Origin: Clostridium sp. C105KSO13
Lineage (GTDB): Bacteria > Bacillota > Clostridia > Lachnospirales > Lachnospiraceae
Assembly: GCF_001517425.1 (NCBI RefSeq)
Contig: NZ_FBWL01000167.1
Span: forward strand, 1-64,000
DNA length: 64,000 nucleotides
Reading direction: 5' to 3'
Shown here: in pieces, positions 35,903-42,946 of the stretch
How positions within the stretch are numbered: position 1 is the first letter of the stretch
How the letters are laid out: every line of letters starts with the position of its first letter
The notes under the pieces: model-generated
Database searches by the model: none
What the model was told of the DNA's origin: nothing
The model's input: the letters and a program-made list of their open reading frames with translations, nothing else
Made by a program: the position numbers and the translations under genes

Positions 35903-37074
35903 AAATCACTGATATAGAAACTATTTTACTGTGTTACCGATATGAGGAAACAGAAAAATGGAAATGGTCTGGAGGAGAAACAAAGCAAAGAAATTGTATA
36001 CTGGTAAAAGTAACTGTAGATGATAAGTATACTGGGCTTGGAGAAATTGGAGAGTCTGCGTATCTACCCAGAGCTGTTGAAGCTATGATTGAAACGCGTT
36101 TTAAACCAATGCTATTGGGCGAGGATCCTTTTAACATTGAGAAGATCTGGAGAAAGATGTATATTCAGTCTTGTCACTATGGAAGAAAAGGTGTAATTTC
36201 TACGGTCATAAGTGGTATAGATATTGCTTTATATGACGTAATAGGTAAAATACTAGAACGTCCGGTGTATGATTTGATTGGCGGAAAGTACAGAACAAAA
36301 TTCAAAGTTTATGCAAGCGGGGGCATGTCGAAGTCTATAGAAAACCTTGCGAAAGAAGGTCTTTCGTATGTAGAAAAAGGATACTTTGGATTCAAAGTGA
36401 GGATCGGAAATGAAGATATAGAAGAGGATATATCCCTTATAAAAGAATTAAGAAATAAAGTAGGAACTGGCCCATCAATTTTAGTAGATGCAGGGCAATG
36501 CTATACTAATTTTCCGTGGACTTATGACACAGCAATTCAAGTGTGTAAAAAGCTGGAAGAATGCAACTTGTTCTGGTTGGAAGAGCCTTTGCATCCTGAT
36601 GACATTGATGGATTTAAGCGTTTAAATGCTAATACAACTATTCCTATAGTTGCAGGAGAAAATGAATTTACCCGTTATGGTTTTTTGGAGTTAATCAGAA
36701 ACCACTGCGTAGATATAATTCAGCCAGATGTAACAAGGTCAGGTGGAATATCAGAATGCAAAAGGATTGCAGCTATTGCATCTGCGTATCATATGCGGAT
36801 GGCGCCTCATATTTTTGGAAGCGGTGTTGGGTTTATGGCAAACATGCATTTTATGGCATCAGAGCCTGATGCATTTGTAATGGAACATGATCAAACTTTA
36901 AATCCACTTAGAGAAGAATTGTTAATAAGACCAATTACATATAAGGACGGCTATGTTAACTTGATTGAAGATCTTCCAGGACTTGGCGTAGAACTTAAAG
37001 AAGAAACAGTTAAAAAATATGCATACAATGACATAGACGCCGTTGAAAAAGGCAACTTTGTTCCTGTATATTAA
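35899..37074 (+). CDS. enolase-superfamily sugar-acid dehydratase (mandelate racemase group)
   Basis: A 391-residue member of the mandelate racemase/muconate lactonising family. The general base pair is visible as K-V-R in GFKVRIGN (about 165-167) and the His in APHIFGSG (about residue 303). The metal ligands lie in LVDAGQC, WLEEPLHP and VAGENEF, and the partner Asp is in QPDVTRSGG. EHD near residue 334 is the electrophile position. KxR plus a C-terminal His is seen in acid-sugar dehydratases, which convert an aldonate to a 2-keto-3-deoxy acid. It fits between the dehydrogenase and the DapA-type aldolase. Confidence 0.85.
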   Translation: MKITDIETILLCYRYEETEKWKWSGGETKQRNCILVKVTVDDKYTGLGEIGESAYLPRAVEAMIETRFKPMLLGEDPFNIEKIWRKMYIQSCHYGRKGVISTVISGIDIALYDVIGKILERPVYDLIGGKYRTKFKVYASGGMSKSIENLAKEGLSYVEKGYFGFKVRIGNEDIEEDISLIKELRNKVGTGPSILVDAGQCYTNFPWTYDTAIQVCKKLEECNLFWLEEPLHPDDIDGFKRLNANTTIPIVAGENEFTRYGFLELIRNHCVDIIQPDVTRSGGISECKRIAAIASAYHMRMAPHIFGSGVGFMANMHFMASEPDAFVMEHDQTLNPLREELLIRPITYKDGYVNLIEDLPGLGVELKEETVKKYAYNDIDAVEKGNFVPVY

Positions 37075-37086
37075 AAGGTGAGAAAT

Positions 37087-37815
37087 ATGTATAATTGGAA
37101 TGTTACACCAATACTTGCGGGTGAGTTTGGCATGGTTAGAGATGATATTAAATACAGAAATGGTGATGTATCTAATAGTGAAATGGTACCTTCTTTAATA
37201 TACAAACTAAGTTGTGAAGATGAAATTGTCATGGTTGACTGTGGCTTTTCAACTCCAGAGATATATAACGATATGGGATTGGAGATAAAGAGAGAGGGGA
37301 CCTTTTTTGACATCATAGAAAATAATGGAATAGATAGAACTAAGGTAAGACATTTAATCTTAACCCATTTACATTGGGATCATGCAGGCAATTGCAGCCT
37401 TTTTCCCAATGCGAAAATTTATTGCCAGTCGAGAGAACTTATGGGGATTAAGGAACATCCTGATATTTATTCACCCGAGTACCTGCAAGACTTTTATAAT
37501 TCAAAAGATAGAGTCTTTTTACTAAATGGAAAAAAGGAATTGTTACCTGGAATTACCATTGATTATTGCGGAGGGCATACCTATGGCTCCCAATATGTAA
37601 CAATTCATAATAATGGAATCACTACTATAATAACCGGTGATACAGTAATGACTTATAAAAATATTAAAGATAATACTCCTGTTGGACTTGCAGTGAATGG
37701 AACAGAATGCGAAGCAATGTTAGAATGGATCAATAAAAGCAAACCCAACTGGATATTACCAAGTCATGATTATAAAACATTAAAATACCAGAAATATGGA
37801 AAGGATTTAGTATGA
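37087..37815 (+). CDS. metallo-beta-lactamase-fold hydrolase, probable lactonase
   Basis: A 242-residue MBL-fold enzyme with the di-zinc motif HLHWDHAGN (about residues 95-103), the His in CGGHTYGSQ (about 163-168) and Asp in ITGDTVM (about 185). The pattern resembles the AHL-lactonase-like branch rather than RNases or glyoxalase II. Start at 37087 uses AAAGGTGAG just upstream. In this operon a lactonase that opens a sugar lactone fits between the dehydrogenase and dehydratase, though degrading signalling lactones is an alternative. Its stop overlaps the aldolase start. Confidence 0.8.
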   Translation: MYNWNVTPILAGEFGMVRDDIKYRNGDVSNSEMVPSLIYKLSCEDEIVMVDCGFSTPEIYNDMGLEIKREGTFFDIIENNGIDRTKVRHLILTHLHWDHAGNCSLFPNAKIYCQSRELMGIKEHPDIYSPEYLQDFYNSKDRVFLLNGKKELLPGITIDYCGGHTYGSQYVTIHNNGITTIITGDTVMTYKNIKDNTPVGLAVNGTECEAMLEWINKSKPNWILPSHDYKTLKYQKYGKDLV

Positions 37816-38708
37816 AATTAGAGGGAATATTACCTGTTATACCAACACCCTTTAAAACCGAAGGGCAAATTGATATAGAAAGCTTTAAAAGACTACTAGA
37901 TCTGGCAATACACGAGGGTGCCTCTGGAGTTTGTCTTTTTGCAGCCGGAGCAGAGTTTTATAAATTAAGTTGGGAAGAAAAGACGGAACTTTTTGAAATT
38001 GCCATTAACCACTGTAAGGATAGAATACTGGTAGTTGCAACAGTAAGTAATCATGGAACCTATCATGCAATACAGGAAAGGGAATATTATGAAAAGAGGG
38101 GAGCGGATGCAATCAATCTGATGCCTCCAAGTTTTGCGGCTCCGTCAGGAACCATGATTGCTAGTCATGTTATTGATGTGGCGAAAGATGCAGTTGTTCC
38201 CCTTATTATACAGTATGCACCTGCACTTTTAGGCTTTGACCTTGATCGGGAATTCTTTGAAAAGGTTGGAAAATCTATAAATGATATATATATTAAATTA
38301 GAAGCAGATCCGGTAGGCCCTGTCATTACTAGCTTAATTAAGACCATGGGCAATGATGTAAAAATTATTACCGGAAATGGTGGGATTAACATGTTGGAAT
38401 CCTTCCAAAGAGGGTCTTGTGCCGTCATGCCCGGTGTGGCAACTCTTTTGCCTTATGTAAAAATTTACGAAAAGTTTAAAAGCATAGGGTATGAAGGGGC
38501 TATCGATTTATATAATAAGTTCTTACCACATATGCAGTTTATACAAAGGGATATTGAATGCTTTGTCGCTATGGAGAAAATTATTCTATACAAGCGGGGT
38601 ATTATTGATAATCCCATGTGTAGAAAGCCTTATAATTATCCTGATGAACTTACAAAAGAAATACTTTTACAATCCTATAAGGAGATAAAGAAAATTTTTT
38701 ATTCATAA
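37812..38708 (+). CDS. DapA/NAL-family aldolase (2-keto-3-deoxy sugar acid aldolase-like)
   Basis: A 298-residue (beta/alpha)8 Schiff-base aldolase. The lysine is K162 in IYIKLEADP and the conserved tyrosine is in IIQYAPALLG (about residue 136). The usual G-x-x-GE near residue 45-50 is GAAGAEFYKL. It belongs to the dihydrodipicolinate synthase/N-acetylneuraminate lyase family; in this operon it should cleave a 2-keto-3-deoxy acid to pyruvate and an aldehyde. Overlaps the MBL gene by 4 nt. A strong terminator follows, ending the operon. Confidence 0.87.
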   Translation: MKLEGILPVIPTPFKTEGQIDIESFKRLLDLAIHEGASGVCLFAAGAEFYKLSWEEKTELFEIAINHCKDRILVVATVSNHGTYHAIQEREYYEKRGADAINLMPPSFAAPSGTMIASHVIDVAKDAVVPLIIQYAPALLGFDLDREFFEKVGKSINDIYIKLEADPVGPVITSLIKTMGNDVKIITGNGGINMLESFQRGSCAVMPGVATLLPYVKIYEKFKSIGYEGAIDLYNKFLPHMQFIQRDIECFVAMEKIILYKRGIIDNPMCRKPYNYPDELTKEILLQSYKEIKKIFYS

Positions 38709-38779
38709 TTATTAAGTGGGCCTGCAGTAAACATGCTCAAAGCGTATATGAAAATCATGTTAACGTTGCCCAATTAATA

Positions 38780-38817
38780 AAAAGTCTGAAAACATGTATT
38801 GGTTTTCAGACTTTTTT
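38780..38817 (+). terminator. Rho-independent terminator
   Basis: A perfect 14-bp stem (38780-38793 with 38802-38815) with an 8-nt loop and T-tail closes the sugar-oxidation operon. It also marks the boundary with the more GC-rich right half of the window. Confidence 0.92.
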
Positions 38818-38875
38818 GCTCAAGATATATTTTATTTCTTTGCTGGCAGCCACTTTTTATTTTGTGAGACATTTA

Positions 38876-38904
38876 TCGACTTTCAATGCTTGCTGTGATA
38901 TAAT
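38876..38904 (+). promoter_or_regulatory. promoter of the GTPase-NYN gene
   Basis: TCGACT (38876-38881) and TATAAT (38899-38904), 17-nt spacing, 36 nt before the GTG start. No long leader peptide or attenuator, as found ahead of tetM, is visible. Confidence 0.55.
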
Positions 38905-38939
38905 ATTTCAATATTATTCATAGACAGGAGGGGCCAAAA

Positions 38940-41609
38940 GTGGACAGTACACAAAAAAAGATACCAACGAAACGTATTTGTACGGGTCTGTTGGCCCATG
39001 TAGATGCGGGGAAGACAACCTTGTCAGAAAGTATGCTGTACTTAAGCGGAAAGATTCGGAAGCTAGGTCGAGTGGACCATCAAGATGCATTTCTGGATAC
39101 ATATGAATTGGAGCGTGCGAGGGGAATTACAATTTTTTCCAAGCAAGCTGTATTTTTATGGAAAGATATAGAAGTTATTTTGCTGGATACGCCGGGGCAC
39201 GTTGATTTTTCTGCCGAGATGGAGCGGACTCTTCAGGTATTGGATTATGCTGTTCTAGTTATAAGCGGGTCAGACGGTGTACAGGGACATACAGCGACAC
39301 TTTGGCGTTTGCTGAAGCAATACCAGATTCCTACCTTTATATTTGTGAATAAAATGGATCAGGACGGAACAGACAGGGAATCCATTTTAAAGGAACTGAA
39401 GAAACGCCTGAATGAAGGGTGCATTGACTTTAGTGAAGCTTCTGGCCGAAAAGGTAAAAGCAGTGAATGGTTTGAAGAACTTGCCTTGTGCGGGGAAGAA
39501 CTGCTGGAGGAATATCTGGAAACAGGACAGATAGAGAAATCGTCTGTAGCAGAGGCGGTATGTTCAAGACAGGTATATCCCTGCTATTTTGGTTCGGCAC
39601 TCTATGCACAGGGTGTAGAAGAATTGCTGGAAGGCCTGGGGGAGTATACGATAAATAAAGAATATCTTTCGGATTTCGGCGCCAAGGTTTATAAGATTGC
39701 CAGGGATGAGCAGGAAAACAGGCTGACTTATCTGAAAGTGACCGGCGGCATTTTGAAGGTAAAGGATATCCTTCCTGATATAGAAGAGAAAATAAATCAA
39801 GTCCGGATCTATTCCGGATCAAAATATAAAATAGTACAGGAAGTGACCGCGGGGGGGATCTGTGTAGTTACAGGGCCTGAGCATACTTACCCAGGTCAGG
39901 GAATCGGCGCGGAGGAGGGGCTGGACATGTTTGTTATGGAACCGGTTCTTACCTATCAGATACAGCTTCCCCCTGACTGTGATGTACATAGCATGCTGCA
40001 AAACTTAAGGCAATTGGAAGAAGAGGAGCCTCAGCTGCATATTGTCTGGGAGGAACAGCTTGGAGAGATTCATGCACAGCTGATGGGAGAGGTTCAGACA
40101 GAGGTTCTGAAAAATATTATCAAAGAACGATTTGGTGTAAATGTAGAATTTGGCACGGGAAACATTGTTTATAAGGAGACCATAGAAGGGGAAGCAGAGG
40201 GCGTGGGACATTTTGAACCCCTTCGCCATTATGCGGAAGTACATCTTTTGCTGGAAGCAGGAGAAAGAGGCTCAGGGCTTCAGTTTGTGTCGGACTGCAG
40301 TGAAGATATGCTGGATAGGAACTGGCAGAGGCTGATTCTTACACATTTGGAGGAAAAAGAGCACAGGGGAGTTCTGACGGGTGCAGAGATTACAGATATG
40401 AAAATCACCCTGATCGCCGGACGCGCCCATCTTAAACATACGGAAGGCGGAGATTTCCGACAGGCAACTTACCGGGCTGTCCGGCAGGGGCTGAAAAGAG
40501 CTAAAAGTATTTTGCTTGAACCTTATTATGAGTTTCGGCTGGAGATTCCAGTTGAAAATATTGGACGGGCCATGTCGGATATGCAAAAAATGTACGGAAA
40601 TTTTGAGCAGCCGGAGCTGGAGCATGATATGTCTGTTCTCACTGGAACTGTACCTGTAGCAACTATGAGAGGATATCAGACAGAGGTTCTCTCTTACACT
40701 GGAGGGAGGGGCAGATTGTTCTGCAGCCTGAAGGGCTATGAAACCTGCCATAATGCAGAGGAAATAATAGACATGGCGGGCTATGACTCAGAGACAGACT
40801 TAGAAAATCCCACAGGTTCCGTATTCTGTGCCCATGGAGCAGGATTTGCTGTGAAATGGAATCAGGTCGAGGAATATATGCATGTGGAGAGTCCTCTAAA
40901 AAGTTCATTGCCGGAGAAGGAAAGGCATGCTTATGAACCGGTACCTTCTTCTGTTTCCAGAATAGAGCTGACGGAGGCGGAACTGGACGCTATTTATAGA
41001 AAAACACCGGATCCGGTTCAAAGAATGGCCGACGGCCGGCCTAAAACTGTAAAGGCGCCGGAGCTGGCTGAACCTGAAAATAAAAGAGAACAATATTTAC
41101 TGGTTGATGGATACAATATTATTTTTGCATGGGATGAATTAAAAGAACTGGCAGAAATAAACCTGGAAAGCGCAAGAAGCAAGCTGATGGATATTTTATG
41201 CAATTATCAAGGGTATAGAAATTGTACACTGATCCTGGTGTTTGATGCCTATAAAGTAGCAGAAAATCCGGGAGCAGTGCAAAAGTATCACAATATTAAT
41301 GTGGTGTATACAAAAGAAGCCGAGACGGCAGATCAATACATTGAAAAGACAGTCCGCAATATGAACAGACAATATGATGTTACAGTGGCCACATCGGATG
41401 CCCTGGAACAGGTCATTATCATGGGACAGGGGGCACAGCGCCTCTCTGCAAAGGGACTGAAAGATGAAATAGAACTAATGTTAAAGGAAATACGAAGTGA
41501 GTATTTGGGACGTCCCGCCGAGGACAGAAATTATCTTTTTGACTATATGTCGGATGAGCTGGCAAAAGAAATGGAGAGTGTCAGGCTTGGGAAAGAGGAT
41601 AATTTTTAG
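38940..41609 (+). CDS. TetM/EF-G-like ribosomal-protection GTPase fused to a Rae1/YacP-type NYN domain
   Basis: An 889-residue protein. Residues 1-about 690 are an EF-G/TetM-like translational GTPase with intact G motifs: AHVDAGKTT (about 19), TPGHVDFSAEM (about 83), NKMDQDG (about 140) and GSAL (about 218). Downstream domains match the ribosomal-protection family, which binds the A site and expels tetracycline. After a charged linker, residues about 715-870 form a NYN (YacP/Rae1) domain with its acidic residues: LLVDGYNIIF, LVFDAYK, ADQYIEK and VATSDALEQ. Rae1 is an A-site mRNA endonuclease, so the fusion would bring a nuclease to the ribosome. Classical TetM/TetW are about 640 residues and lack this domain. 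Start is GTG with AGGAGGGG upstream. Resistance is not established. Confidence 0.9.
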   Translation: MDSTQKKIPTKRICTGLLAHVDAGKTTLSESMLYLSGKIRKLGRVDHQDAFLDTYELERARGITIFSKQAVFLWKDIEVILLDTPGHVDFSAEMERTLQVLDYAVLVISGSDGVQGHTATLWRLLKQYQIPTFIFVNKMDQDGTDRESILKELKKRLNEGCIDFSEASGRKGKSSEWFEELALCGEELLEEYLETGQIEKSSVAEAVCSRQVYPCYFGSALYAQGVEELLEGLGEYTINKEYLSDFGAKVYKIARDEQENRLTYLKVTGGILKVKDILPDIEEKINQVRIYSGSKYKIVQEVTAGGICVVTGPEHTYPGQGIGAEEGLDMFVMEPVLTYQIQLPPDCDVHSMLQNLRQLEEEEPQLHIVWEEQLGEIHAQLMGEVQTEVLKNIIKERFGVNVEFGTGNIVYKETIEGEAEGVGHFEPLRHYAEVHLLLEAGERGSGLQFVSDCSEDMLDRNWQRLILTHLEEKEHRGVLTGAEITDMKITLIAGRAHLKHTEGGDFRQATYRAVRQGLKRAKSILLEPYYEFRLEIPVENIGRAMSDMQKMYGNFEQPELEHDMSVLTGTVPVATMRGYQTEVLSYTGGRGRLFCSLKGYETCHNAEEIIDMAGYDSETDLENPTGSVFCAHGAGFAVKWNQVEEYMHVESPLKSSLPEKERHAYEPVPSSVSRIELTEAELDAIYRKTPDPVQRMADGRPKTVKAPELAEPENKREQYLLVDGYNIIFAWDELKELAEINLESARSKLMDILCNYQGYRNCTLILVFDAYKVAENPGAVQKYHNINVVYTKEAETADQYIEKTVRNMNRQYDVTVATSDALEQVIIMGQGAQRLSAKGLKDEIELMLKEIRSEYLGRPAEDRNYLFDYMSDELAKEMESVRLGKEDNF

Positions 41610-41630
41610 AATATTCTGAAAACGGACCGC

Positions 41631-41650
41631 AAAAGGGACTGACCCTTTTT
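41631..41650 (+). terminator. short terminator
   Basis: AAAAGGG (41631-41637) and CCCTTTT (41643-41649) with a 5-nt loop and T-tail, between the GTPase-NYN gene and the molybdenum hydroxylase operon. Its core resembles the tandem hairpins at 47727-47768. Confidence 0.7.
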
Positions 41651-41675
41651 AGCGTACCATGGAAGGAGAATTGTT

Positions 41676-42476
41676 TTGTTGACGATTAATAATTATGTGA
41701 AGGCAAGGTCCCTGGAGGAGGCTTATGAGCTAAACCAGGCCAGAAATGCCCGTATTATGGGTGGCATGCTTTGGATGCGGCTGGGAAATGCGAGAGTTCA
41801 GACGCTGATAGATTTGTCTGATCTGGGACTGGATCAGATTGAGGAGACGGATCATGTATTCCGTATTGGGGCTATGTGTACGCTGCGTCAGCTGGAGCTT
41901 CATGAGGGGCTCAAGGTTTTGTACGGTGATTCTATTGCGGAATCTGTACGGCATATTGTGGGAGTACAGTTTAGGAATCAGGCGACTGTGGGAGGCAGCG
42001 TCTACGGGCGATTTGGATTTTCAGACGTGCTGACTTGTCTGCTGGCTCTGGATACGTTTGTGGAATTGTATGATGGGGGTACTATCCGACTGTCTGAATT
42101 TATAAATAGAAAACGGGACAAGGATATTCTTGTATCGATTATCATAAGGAAAAGCAACAGGAAACTTAAATATGACGCGGTGCGCCGGACAAAAACGGAT
42201 TTTCCGGTGTTGACGTGTGCTGTTGTGACAGGTCCGGTGCACGGGAAAGAGACCTGGTATTTTTCTGTGGGGGCAAGGCCTATGAAAGCAAAGGTTCTGG
42301 AAAAAGAATGGAGTATTCCAAAAGATATTTCTGACGAACAGCTAAGGGATTATGCCACAGTGGCGGCGGCAGGCTTTGACTATGGTACGAATATGCGGGG
42401 GAGCGCCAAGTACCGTCAGCATCTGGCGGAAGTTCTTATTAGGCGTTCAATGCATGCAATTTTAACGGAGGAATAA
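41676..42476 (+). CDS. molybdenum hydroxylase FAD-binding subunit (CoxM/XdhB type)
   Basis: A 266-residue FAD-binding PCMH-type subunit of the xanthine dehydrogenase family. The FAD contacts are seen as RIMGGMLWMRL (about residue 25; normally an AGGT-type motif) and the ATVGGSVYGRF segment (about residue 106). It transfers electrons between the iron-sulfur subunit and NAD or another acceptor. It starts with TTG at 41676, preceded by AAGGAG at 41663-41668. First gene of a three-subunit operon, 2 nt before the small subunit. The family's C-terminal domain is present. Confidence 0.87.
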   Translation: MLTINNYVKARSLEEAYELNQARNARIMGGMLWMRLGNARVQTLIDLSDLGLDQIEETDHVFRIGAMCTLRQLELHEGLKVLYGDSIAESVRHIVGVQFRNQATVGGSVYGRFGFSDVLTCLLALDTFVELYDGGTIRLSEFINRKRDKDILVSIIIRKSNRKLKYDAVRRTKTDFPVLTCAVVTGPVHGKETWYFSVGARPMKAKVLEKEWSIPKDISDEQLRDYATVAAAGFDYGTNMRGSAKYRQHLAEVLIRRSMHAILTEE

Positions 42477-42478
42477 TC

Positions 42479-42946
42479 ATGACGGTGGAATTTACATTAA
42501 ATGGAAAAAAGGCGACTGCGGAGGCGGCAGGAGATACTGTGCTGCTGGATGTTTTGAGAAATCTGGGCTGTCACAGTGTAAAATGTGGCTGTGAGACGAC
42601 TAACTGTGGGCTGTGTACCGTTTGGATCAATGGAAAATCGCGGCTTTCCTGCTCTGTACTTGCGCTGAGCATAGAAGGAGAGCAGATTACGACTCTGGAG
42701 GGTGTGAAAGAGGAGGCTGAGGAGTTTGGAAGCTTTCTCGCAGCGGAAGGAGCGGAGCAATGCGGTTTTTGTTCCCCGGGATTTATTATGAATGTACTTG
42801 CCATGATGAAAGAACTGGAGAATCCCGGTTTGGAGGAAATTAAAGAATATCTTTCGGGAAATCTGTGCAGATGTACAGGATATATGGGGCAGCTGCGGGC
42901 TATATGTAAATATATGGAATCTAGAAAAAAGGAGGTGCATTCATGA
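42479..42946 (+). CDS. molybdenum hydroxylase [2Fe-2S] subunit (CoxS/XdhC type)
   Basis: A 155-residue subunit with two [2Fe-2S] sites. The plant-type cluster cysteines are in KCGCETTNCGLCTVW (about residues 37-51) with a fourth near RLSC (about 61). The second site is EQCGFCSPGF (about 98) plus NLCRCTGY (about 130). Its stop overlaps the start of the large subunit by 4 nt. It relays electrons from the molybdenum site to FAD. Confidence 0.93.
   Translation: MTVEFTLNGKKATAEAAGDTVLLDVLRNLGCHSVKCGCETTNCGLCTVWINGKSRLSCSVLALSIEGEQITTLEGVKEEAEEFGSFLAAEGAEQCGFCSPGFIMNVLAMMKELENPGLEEIKEYLSGNLCRCTGYMGQLRAICKYMESRKKEVHS

Noticed and set aside
38940-41609. Plain tetracycline resistance gene
   Set aside because: The extra NYN domain, the 889-residue length and the lack of a tetM-style leader make a simple resistance call unsafe.
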